A stretch of 64,000 nucleotides of DNA. Source: Ignelater luminosus. Its lineage: Eukaryota; Arthropoda; Insecta; Coleoptera; Elateridae. Numbering within the stretch: position 1 is the stretch's first letter; each line of letters begins with the position of its first letter. Of this stretch, positions 55,262 to 64,000 are shown one piece after another. The stretch spans positions 1 to 64,000 of the forward strand of contig VTPC01000791.1 in the NCBI GenBank assembly GCA_011009095.1. Direction: 5' to 3'. The position numbers were made by a program, and so were the translations under genes. Under the pieces are notes generated by a model. That model was not told where the DNA came from. It was given only the letters and a program-made list of their open reading frames with translations, and did not search any database.

Positions 55262-55895
55262 AAACAACATACTTGTGATTAGTTAGCCTTACTTCAGGCA
55301 CACACTCTTTGTGGACAATTCTCTGGTTATCGAGAAAGCAAATCAGCATAGTTTTGATCTTTGACTTGCTCATTTTTTTAGCCTTGGTGAGTTTGAAGTG
55401 TGCCATTACTGGCTCTGGCGCTTCGTTTCCGGGTCGTACTGAAGGACCCAAGACTCGTCATCGGTAATGACACGTTCCAGAAAATGAGTTTAATTTTCAA
55501 TCCGCTCCAAAAAGTCAAGGCAAGTGTCTCTTCTGTTGTTCTTTTGTTCCTGCAAAAGATCTTTGGGAATTTTCCTCATCCTCAATTCATTGGTCAAAAC
55601 CTCATGAACGGTGGTGTAAGTCAAATGCAACTGTCCCCCGCACGTTCTGACTCTCAAGCGACGATCAGAACGCACAGGATGCCGGATTCTGGCAACAATT
55701 CTCGTCAATTCTTGCAGTTGCAGGTCTTCTGCTGCGAGGTTCATCTTCAATCCGTTCTCTTCCATCTGAAAATGCCTTAAACAACCTATAAACCTGTGCC
55801 AAACCCAAAAATCTACTGAAGCTTTGCGACAGTTTCTGTCGCATTGTAATCAAGTCTGAAGCAAAACAACGTTACTCAAGTTCGATATCACTCAT
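55262..55895 (-). pseudogene. Mariner D transposase, truncated
   Basis: The start at 55895 gives MSDIELE followed by a stop. Frames then carry VYRLFKAFSDGRERIEDEPR and RPATARIDEN (HTH and linker), then VRTCGGQLHLTYTTVHEVLT and LRMRKIPKDLL (second HTH and the region before the first catalytic box). The DESW box is crossed by frame changes. A last frame reads AKKMSKSKIKTMLICFL. It breaks off before the second and third catalytic boxes. Compared with element C it preserves the mid-region better, so the two copies complement each other for building a family consensus. Confidence 0.8.
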
Positions 55896-56083
55896 TTTCA
55901 GATCGCAATAGAAAAAAACAGTTTACGAAAAAAATCCTACGGACAACCAAATAATTATACATAGTTCAAACTCGTACTGGCGGTCCATTACATGTTGATC
56001 CACCTTTCCTCTAAATTGGTAGTCCCCAGTTGTGCCACACCGAACGCTACGTTGCTATCACATTAGTTTATTTACAAACCTCG
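55262..56083 (-). mobile_element. Mariner copy D, same family as element C, 3'-truncated
   Basis: The intact terminus, read on the minus strand from 56083, is CGAGGTTTGTAAATAAACTA, preceded by TA (56084-56085). The first ~130 bases align closely with element C (39105 onward). Similarity ends near 55262 in the middle of the catalytic domain, so the 3' half and its TIR are missing. Confidence 0.85.
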
Positions 56084-56934
56084 TACTTTGTCACAAAATC
56101 TCGATCATGCAATATGCCACAATACGAAGACCTGTGGAAGACTCTTCAAGATTTGAAAACATAAAAAGTTAGCCATGCTAACAAGTATTGTGCTGTATAT
56201 GCTCGAAGTGATATTGCGAGATGCAGGAGTTGAAATATCGAAACCGAAGGAACTCCACCTGTACAAAAAGTGTCATCTTTCGTGCAACCATCATCCCTGT
56301 CGCGAGATGCGAAAATTCTAAGATGAGGAGCAGTGTAGCGCGCCTGCTAGAGGGTCACAATCGCACCCAAGTATGTTGGGTTGCCTACAACTAGGCGCGG
56401 ACATCTCGAAATTTAATGTAAATAAGTTTAAAAATAAATAAATGGTAAAACAATTAATAAAGTAAGATAGTAAAGAGAGAGCAACTTTTGTATTTAATAG
56501 TCAACTGTGTTTTCCGGGTGACCATTATATCATTACAGTTTTAAAGAGATATACAGTATGCCCATTTTATGGTTCCTCCCTTGAATATTTGGAAATAGGC
56601 AACACGTCTTACAATTCAATAATTGAAATGGTAGAGGAAAATTCACATGTTAGTCAAGGATAAATCGCTAGAAATCTTGAAATTAATCGACGGCTCTGTG
56701 TTTACTAGTTTTAAAATTTATTATTTCCTTCAATTTTACTTTAAGCAATAGTGTTTGATTGTAATTTATCATTAACGGATTAACAGGTTTCATCCTTACC
56801 ACTATTCTTTGGTGCAACATCTAATAGAAAATGACAGTTCTGTCGCTTTTTAAGAAATAAGTTAAACAATTTCCTAGTACAGGTATTATTTTCTTATAAG
56901 GCAATTTTTCAAATAACGGCTGTGTCAGGAGGCT

Positions 56935-57115
56935 TTCCCGCAGCTTGGATATGACTGTTAGATTTTATTTTTTGGGGAAAAGTCAGGGGAATGTTTATGA
57001 ATAGCCAATAGAAAATGAAGATAAATTAAGAGGAAGAATAGTAGAGTCATGCCACTCTGTTACTTCTGATACCCTTGCTCGCATTAGAGGAAGCATACAG
57101 CTACACTAATCTACT
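56935..57115 (+). pseudogene. C-terminal DD41D transposase remnant
   Basis: The plus strand near 56960 reads LLDFIFWGKV, equivalent to the third catalytic box ('DLT-x-LDFFLWG-x-(L/V)-K'). Another frame reads QGNVYE, stop, then PIENEDKLRGRIVESCHSVT and TLARIRGSIQLH. This matches the helix-rich tail ('P-x-x-(L/E)-x-(E/D)-L-(R/K)-x-RI-x-x-(A/S)C...VT...L-x-x-(V/I)-(R/K)') of these transposases. Everything before the third box is deleted. Confidence 0.65.
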
Positions 57116-57194
57116 CTGTTTGGTTATATTTTCTATTTAACCTTTATACAAACATGTTTATTTTGTTTACTTTCTTTTTGATAAATAGGCTTTC

Positions 57195-57849
57195 GGTAAT
57201 TGTTCGATATAGCTACCCCTAGGAAAACAGCGTTTTGAGAGCAAGTTTTTGGTATCAGCAGGTAGAGAGTTACTCACAGAACACAATTAGGTGGCCGGAG
57301 GTAAAGAAAATTAATCCAATCTTGGTAAAACCGACGAAAAACAATTACGATTTTTAAGCACATCTGAGGTTATGTTGCACGATAGAAACAATGAAGTTGG
57401 CAACTAATCAGCTGTTGCACACACTACCTACCCCCTACTGCAACATGACCCGCGTATAAGAATTCCACTCCAATTTTGTGGGGTAGCCGAAGCGAGGGGG
57501 GGTTAGGTTAGAAGCAGTAAAACATTCATATGAATTCTTACATGCTTTCGCGGCGTCAATGTCCTCCAGGTGATTTAGAGAAATTGGGTGGTGGTGCTGT
57601 CGGTTGGTACACTGTCGGGGAGTAGTAAGAACGTAGCCACGATATTATGGTGTTATGGCAATCGGTGTGCATGTGAAGTGTCAAATTCGTCGATTTTCGA
57701 AGTTTTTTTAAAAAATTTCTAAGTGTTTGGCGTCGGAGGGGCCTTCCGCCGGTGTCTTTTGATTCTCTGAATGGATATACATGCATTAGTAAGGTTGAAT
57801 TTTTACTGTAGAACTTAAATCCTAGGGGTAGCTATAGCGAACTGTTACC
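57195..57849. mobile_element. 655-base non-autonomous element with 8-base target duplication
   Basis: The left end GGTAATTGTTCGATATAGCT and right end (inverted GGTAACAGTTCGCTATAGCT) are inverted copies over 29 bases with three mismatches, continuing through ACCCCTAGG. AGGCTTTC is repeated directly outside each end (57187-57194 and 57850-57857). An 8-base duplication fits hAT, P or Merlin-type elements. The GG start resembles Merlin-like ends, but no transposase is present to decide. The interior is GC-richer than its host element. Confidence 0.8.
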
Positions 57850-58114
57850 AGGCTTTCTTGTTTTTATCAAATTCTTAAGGTTTAGGATAATTTATAATTA
57901 TTCATATTGTAGTGTTTTCTAAAAAAAAGCAAATTTTATTTCGAACCAGCATAAATTGAGGAATTTTGACATTGAAATTATAGAAAACAAACTATACAAA
58001 CATGATCCATTTTGTTTTTAAAATCTGTAATTACACAAAGATAGCTGTGAATTGTAAGACGTGTTGCCTATTTTCAAACATTCAGGGGAGGATCCGTAAA
58101 ATGAGCATACTGTA

Positions 58115-60648
58115 TAAACAAGAACGAAGAAATTAGAACTTAATTAACATAACACTAAGTAGTGTGGTAGTGTAGAAAAATAAATATTGGATCAGTCGGA
58201 AAGTTCTACACAGAAAAAAATCTATGTTCCGTGTTTAACGAGACACGAGGATCCCTAGAAGTTTTGATATTCTCCTGGTGCAAAATTGATGTTTATCATG
58301 TAGATTCTGTTTACTTCAAAAGCGGGTAATCCCTTACTTTGCTAAGTCGTTAAAGTACTTAGAAACTGCATACAATAGCCTGTTTTTAAATATTCAACAA
58401 TAACTTATTATGTGAATAAACTTATAATTTTTTTATAATGAACAACGTTATAATCATAATAATGAATAGAAGCTACTTGATTTTGTATTTTCAGTAAGAA
58501 TTTACTCTGTAAATTATTAAAATTTTTGATACTAGCTTGAGAACAAAATTAAGATTTCTTCCTTGATAGTTAACTGAAAAATGAACCTTCATAGATAATG
58601 TGAGACAGTCCAGGTCAATATTCTCATATAAATTACGTTTACCTACATCTTTCAGGAAACCAATGAAAATGGGCTTGATGTAATTAGATCTACACCCGAC
58701 GTCGTAGAAATTAGGTTACTTTAGTTCATCCAAAATGCGTTTATATTGTGATCGAACCTATTTTTAAGAATATCCAACTAGAAAAACGAAATTATTCAAA
58801 ACTGTAAGTGCATATATTTTCAATTTCTCAGTTAATTCGCTTCCTTACTAAAATTTGTAATCTTAGATATTTCCCTTCACAGCTTCATGGGTATAAGATT
58901 TATAAGAGAAAATCCTTTTAATCTTGACACGAAAACAAGATATTTTATAAATAAAACAGGAGGATCTCAGAACAAGGTATCTTTCGACACTGCTTTCTTG
59001 TTTTCGTCACAGGCTTAAAAATGTTTAAAATAAAATACACTAACCTATGCATTATGGTTGGCTGCAATGAATTTTGTTTAGATTTACAGTGGGTACTAAT
59101 CACTAAAAATAGATCATGTAACATACGCCTCGGCGAGTAATTAATTTAAGAAAATTAACTCAACATGGCTTTTTACCCTAATCTTCTACATATATTAGGG
59201 ACTGGTGAGCGTATAACATGTCATAGGTTTGTTTGCACTTGGAAGTTTTCAGACTGAATGTGTAATCATCCTGCAGTATCGTCTTACTAAATTTAAGAAC
59301 ATAACCTTTAATGTATTCTTGGATAACACGATAGTTTTATCAACAACAACTATAAAAAACGTGAAATTCATTAGTAGCCTGCAAAAATTGCCTGCTTGGA
59401 GAATATCATCAGTAGCTAACAATCCATTAGAGGTATATACTTCGTCCCCCTATCGGTGTTGCTTATACGCAATAGCTTTTTATTCGAGCAGACTTTTCAG
59501 ATTTAAAGAATGGCAGCAAAAGAGATGGGTGCTGTATACGTATCATTGTGTTCACTGTTTAAGCATCATCTAGAGCTGAAGCTCGCCCTCCATACGCCTG
59601 CTCAACGATTGTAATATTTCGAGTAGGTAAGTCTGAAGTTGCTTTTCAGGGTACTCATAACGTGAGCTTTATATCAAGCTTTTCTTCAAACTTGTTTTAT
59701 AAAAATACGAAAAACAAAAGAACAGAGATATTGAAATTCGTAGGGAAATTTCTTGAAAACAACGTACACATTATGTTAATTCTGTTGAATGCCTGTTTTT
59801 AGTTTAACGACAGAAAGAAGCTAACATCTATTTACTTTTCTGTTTGAGTAATAAATCCATACAATTTAGCTTATTTTTTATAATCTTCTGATGTATTACT
59901 AATAAATATCTTAAAAGCAGGAAAGCATTATACTTCGTCGATCGTCGACATATAAAGCATCTTTCCAATGACGACAAGACGAAAAATAACCGAATCACAA
60001 CATAGATGTAATCCGATTATTGCTTCTAACAATCCGATTATAGGTGCACGATTTTATACACGCTTTCATTTTAGCAACAATTTATTGATAAAACGACAGA
60101 CTTGCAGAAAAACGTAAGGGTTTCTTTTTGCGATTCGAAACCTAGTAATAGTAAAGATGTGTTTTAAAGCGTAAATTCTGCAAGTGACTTGGATGAAAAA
60201 TTCACATATAACATATAAGGAAGTCTTCCTTTATGTTCAACAATTGTAATGAACCCCAGATTTAGCAACCCGTTTGATGTAGTTGATTTTGCATACAAAT
60301 CCGTTTACTCTTATTTTTAAATTTATAAAAGCAAAATACAACAGCATAATAAGATTTCATAAATTGAGTTTAATTATAGTGGAATTTCCAGTTTCCTTTA
60401 TATTAGCATTGGATTTTTGTAAAGTACCTGACGCTTGAGAAAATTCAAATAAGCAAAACCGACCAAAAAAGCGTTACACGGTTGCCGTTTTACAATGAGA
60501 ATTTTCGGTAAATCTTTTACAGATTCTGTTTCACTTAGTATTTTATCTAGTGTACAGCTTCCTCCTCCATTGAGATGATACTTATACACTTTGGACGTTG
60601 GTTGTTGTCTAATACAGTTCGTGGTTCCAGTTTTATTCAGTGCTCAAT
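58115..60648. other. AT-rich stretch, nothing recognised
   Basis: A 114-codon open frame at 59229-59573 has no recognised domain. No repeat structure was seen. Confidence 0.35.
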
Positions 60649-60657
60649 ATACAGTGT

Positions 60658-61539
60658 GCTGATTAGGTATGGAACAAATTCAATAACTCGAAAGATATTA
60701 ATATTTTGAAAGAAAACAAAAAGGGGTGTAACGATTTAAATTGTTGGGCATCTTTTAATATTATGCACAAATAAATGATGTCATAATTATTTGACCAATA
60801 ACGTCATCGATATTTTTTTTAATGACAACCCCAAAATATCTTTGCAGATTATTATTCGCCATTGAATTATGTGTACAATGATCTTTAAATTTTCAAATTT
60901 GCTCACGCTTTTCGGAGATATTATTTCGTTTGTTTAAAAAATTTAAAACATTCTAAATGGTAGTTCCACTCTTTAAATCTAGTAAGCTTGATTTAAATTA
61001 AATTAAAAAATCAAGTACACATTAACTTGATTTTACCTTAGGTCATCCAGTTAGATTTCTGACAATTAACATTTGAATCTCGATATTATTATTTGTTGTG
61101 AATACCGAAATTCTTAACAAACAGAGAAAGAGAGAATAGAAATACTGATAATGATCGGCTGCGATGGACAAACGCAAACTTGATTTTTTAATTTAATTTA
61201 AATCAAGCGTACTAGATTTAAAGAGTTGAAATACCATTTAGAATGTTTTAAATTTTGTAAACAAAAAAAAATACCTTCGAAAAGCGTGAGCAAATTTAAA
61301 AAATTTAAAGATCATTGTACACACAATTCAATGGCGAATAATAATCTGCAAAAATATTTTGAGGTTGCCATTTAAAAAAAATATCGATGACGTCATTGGT
61401 CAAATAATTAAGACGTCATTGATTTGCGCATAATATTAAAAGATGCCCAACAATTTAATCGTTACACCCCTTTTTGTTTTCTTTCAAAATATTAATATTT
61501 ATCGAGTTATTGAATTTGTTCCATACTTAATTAATCAGC
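60658..61539. mobile_element. 882-base fold-back element with ~360-base arms and 9-base duplication
   Basis: The left arm (60658 to about 61025) and right arm (about 61170 to 61539) are inverted copies with only scattered differences, separated by a ~145-base centre. Outer ends read GCTGATTAGGTATGGAAC and its partner GCTGATTAATTAAGTATGG. ATACAGTGT stands directly outside both ends (60649-60657 and 61540-61548). A 9-base duplication with long TIRs is typical of MULE-type elements. Other readings (7-8 bases) remain possible because the boundary bases are ambiguous. No open frame of note lies inside. Confidence 0.88.
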
Positions 61540-61829
61540 ATACAGTGTAATAAGTTAGATTTAGTATAGGTTGTTGCTAAATACCCGGTTTCATGTATAA
61601 GGTGTAGAGGTGTTCGAGTTGTGCAGGTTGCTTCTATTGTAAAGTAAAGCAAATTTCCAGAATCTGCAAAAACACTTTAGCAAGGAAGTCTAGATAATTT
61701 GGAACCGATATCTGTTTTACCTAAAACTTATAGCCAAAGAAATCGCCTGCCCCACACTCGATCGCAAAAATTTGCGTTTTTAAGCGCGCACCAAATGAAA
61801 ACTCATTAAGAAATTAGATGAACCAACAG

Positions 61830-62360
61830 ACTTTGCAAGAAAATGTAAAATACAAAATAATTGTAGACTCGATCGTTACGGGAAGCCATACGAATCAGGT
61901 CACATTGCAGATTTATACAGACAACGTCCAATTAAAGATAGAAGGCAAACAAATCACGCTTCAGTGGATTAAAGCACACGGGGGTAGCGAGAAATGAAAG
62001 AGCAGACCAACTTGCAAAAGAAGCAAGTACTCTAGAGGGGAATGGTATGGAGAAATATCAAGAGTACAAGTGAAGAGAGAAATAGCGGCTGAATTAATAG
62101 ATGTAGGTTGGAAAACAGATTGGACAACAGCTTATGGGAATAGAGTGATATATAGCATTATCCCTAGTCCGGGAATACGATTTAAGGACATTGATCCAAA
62201 GTGCACACAGATTTAATTTAAAAAGGCATGTAATTTGACGCTGTCAATCTGAAAAAAGAGTTCAGGCAAGAGAAATTTTTAGGTCTTTTTGTATCAGAAA
62301 GAGCATAGAATGACCACCAAGGATGTTAAAAGAAACAGGCGAGGAAATAATATGAGAATG
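61830..62360 (+). pseudogene. Non-LTR retrotransposon RNase H domain and tail
   Basis: The plus strand reads LQIYTDNVQLKIEGKQITLQ then WIKAHTG (with a 1-base frameshift) and VARNERADQLAKEAS. This is the end of an RNase H domain as found in R1/I/Jockey-like ORF2 proteins ('(I/V)-x-W-x-x-(A/S)H-x-G-x-x-GNE-x-AD-x-LAK'). It continues with VGWKTDWTTAYGNRVIYSII, a typical post-RNase-H segment. Several stops follow. RT is absent. It abuts inverted gypsy gag sequence downstream. Confidence 0.7.
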
Positions 62361-62689
62361 GGGAAAATATGCGAGAAAAAGTATGAATGAATATGAAAAA
62401 GAGTAGCGTGATTAAATGTAACTGAGAAGTAAAGTGACTATTAAAGAATATAGAGATTGATAGTACTTGGTTATAAGTGATAAGGACCAATAATGAATGA
62501 TCAAGGTGTAGTGTTGAATATCGGACAAATCAACATAATGTTTGGAGAAATGAGGTTGAGAAGCTGTTGCTTTGGCGGTCGTTACGCTAGATATTCCCAT
62601 CCTATTCTATACTCTACCTCACATCTCCTTCGGGAGCAATATGACTCTCAATACTATTCCTCTCTTTCCATAGCCTGAAGCATTAAGCA

Positions 62690-63110
62690 GATGGGTTATC
62701 CTTGGGCATGTTTCCCGTCCTGTCCTGTACCTGGGAGGTATCCGCTGGAACCAGGGGGTTTTCAGAATGGCGTCGGACACCATATCGGAGGCGAGAGTGC
62801 GTATTTCCCGTTGCAGTTGGGACGGATTGCGACAGCCGAGCTCGATTTCCGTAAGCAACTTACGGAGGTAGCACTCGTCAGAGTCTATGAAACGTTGCGT
62901 TTAAAGCTGTCGTACAGATTTGTAGTTGGCGGGTTAAATGAGCAAAAGAGCGACGTTGTCCAGCGCGATTACCACAGTGTAGTATTTGGTGGTGTTGGAA
63001 TAAATTATTATTTGCCATAAATTGAGCTTCCACCTTGGCAAACCAGAGGGCTGGGTTAGCGCTCCAGGAAGGTGCTCTTGTATACAGTGCGCAGGTCGTG
63101 CTAAAATAAC
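62690..63110 (-). pseudogene. Ty3/gypsy gag relic
   Basis: The minus strand contains NPALWFAKVEAQFMAN (about 63055-63008). After a frameshift it continues KYYTVVIALDNVALLLI, then ANYKSVRQL and RFIDSDECYLRKLLTEIELG, then NPSQLQREIRTLASDMVSDA and ILKTPWFQRIPP. These are the consecutive capsid motifs ('P-x-LWF-x-x-(V/A)-E...(K/R)(Y/F)-x-x-(V/L)-(V/I)-x-x-L...(R/K)KLL-x-x-x-(E/D)-LG-x-(R/K)-x-PS-x-(L/F)...(L/F)W-x-(Q/R)-R-(L/M)-P') of a widespread arthropod gypsy gag. The region is GC-richer than its surroundings. Protease and RT are not adjacent. Confidence 0.8.
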
Positions 63111-63672
63111 TAGGCGAGTGTTCGAATGCCTGATCGCCACATGTTCATATTTAAATAATATTCAGAGTATTAGGTAGTCAATAACGACAATCTTCAAAAG
63201 TTAAACTTTTTAATATTCGCCATTTAAAGAAATATCATTAACACTGGAGCAACGAAAACGAATCTCGAAGTAAAAGGTTAACTGCACGCCACTAACCTTG
63301 TGCTTGTATTACGTATTCAATATTACGTTCTACTTTGAGACCCTATAGCTCCAAAATTGGTATAATATACGAAAATTATCGAAAATCTTCTGCTTTATAA
63401 TTTTCATTAGAAGTAGTATTTGCCTAAAGGGCACGGTTAAGAAGATATTAGCGACACTCTATCTTTGAGCGTCATTTTTCCAAGATAGCGGCGGAAGTGG
63501 CAGCATCTTGAGTTCGCAGATTTTTCTGTTTAATAGAGGCATAAAAGTCTACATCTGCGACAAATTTTAAAACTCGCCGACCCGCTTTTTCAAGAGTAGC
63601 TGCTACGGATTATCTAAAGCAGAGCATGAGAACGTGCGAATGAGGCAACTTGTCGTAGGCGCCTCGGTAAGA
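63111..63672. other. Nothing recognised
   Basis: No coding motif or repeat was recognised, apart from moderate base composition around 63450-63550. Confidence 0.35.
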
Positions 63673-63829
63673 GTGGCAAATAAAACAACTGAAAATGCCA
63701 TTAAACACTATAAGCACAACACAAAGAAATTCTGCCATACGAACCAAATATTCTAGCGTCGCGCCGGTGCTGTAGCCAGTATGTTATAAGCTATCACTTA
63801 ATGCCACTTGCAATTGTTTTATTTGCCAC
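63673..63829. repeat. 157-base hairpin MITE-like repeat
   Basis: The arms 63673-63706 (GTGGCAAATAAAACAACTG...) and 63796-63829 are inverted copies at about 29 of 34 positions. The right arm and its flank match the repeats at 46.2 and 46.46 kb. No target duplication was identified. Confidence 0.65.
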
Positions 63830-64000
63830 CGTGCCTCATTTGCACGTTATTGCGCTGTACAGTAGCTGGTTCACTACTACATGCTATTTCTCATTGCTTA
63901 CGTACAATGCCTTTTATTGAAAATGCACAACAAGAACTGGAGTACCTACGATGCTTAAACTTTATTAACATAATGACCTATAAATGATGAAAAACTCCGA

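Larger units (their letters stand above)
56554..58112 (+). mobile_element. DD41D-type element carrying a nested insertion
   Basis: The left end CAGTATGCCCATTTTATGG and the right end (inverted CAGTATGCTCATTTTACGG, ending 58112) form TIRs of about 70 bases, flanked by TA (56552-56553 and 58113-58114). Without the 655-base nested element and its 8-base duplication, the host element is about 896 bases. It keeps only the C-terminal end of a transposase on the plus strand. Confidence 0.85.

Overview
This window is AT-rich eukaryotic DNA with no bacterial features (no operons, no ribosome-binding sites). It looks like an insect intergenic region. The transposon mix (DD34D mariners, DD41D Tc1/mariner relatives, piggyBac, hAT, BEL/Pao, Ty3/gypsy, Jockey/CR1-type non-LTR elements and many fold-back repeats) is typical of insects such as beetles, but the species cannot be named from the sequence. 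I found no intact host protein gene and no convincing tRNA or rRNA gene. Nearly all protein-like signal comes from decayed mobile elements. A 30-base run of N at 29489-29518 marks an assembly gap.

Layout. 0-9 kb: a fold-back repeat at the left edge, a decayed mariner (3.2-4.3 kb) and a hAT scrap (7.3-7.6 kb). 9-15.4 kb: a retroelement protease relic between two ~110-bp direct repeats, a rearranged DD41D transposase tail, a BEL/Pao gag-protease-RT relic (12.7-13.8 kb), one copy of an unidentified repeat family (14-14.8 kb), a minisatellite and a non-LTR tail. 17-19.8 kb: a hairpin repeat, two abutting non-LTR RT relics, a GC-rich patch and hammerhead-like hairpins. 20.9-24.8 kb: a deleted mariner, a Tc1 relic, and a second mariner split by a 5'-truncated non-LTR element. 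28.5-30.5 kb: a non-LTR tail, a small dispersed repeat flanked by 28-bp direct repeats, and a second, inverted copy of the unidentified 14-kb repeat family. 33.2-34.9 kb: a nearly intact DD41D transposon with very long terminal inverted repeats (TIRs). 35-36 kb: non-LTR RT joined to Ty3/gypsy RNase H and integrase. 38.1-41.1 kb: a hAT element holding a nested mariner and a Harbinger-like MITE. 43.5-46 kb: a complete-length but frameshifted piggyBac bounded by TTAA. 46.9-50.1 kb: gypsy RT, another DD41D element and a non-LTR ORF2 relic. 52.1-53.1 kb: a non-autonomous element with CAGGGTG ends. 55.3-58.1 kb: a second copy of the nested mariner family, then a DD41D relic carrying a nested 655-bp element with an 8-bp target duplication. 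60.7-61.5 kb: an 882-bp fold-back element with a 9-bp duplication. 62-63.1 kb: non-LTR RNase H and gypsy gag relics.

These genes do not work together as a pathway. The region is a layered record of transposition in which insertion order can be read directly at three nested sites. The freshest coding element is the DD41D transposon at 33.2-34.9 kb, whose 337-codon reading frame has one internal stop near its start plus a probable frameshift near its end. The best candidates for undescribed material are the repeat family shared by 14 kb and 30 kb, the long-TIR elements, and the two unidentified ORFs near 20.0 and 54.9 kb.
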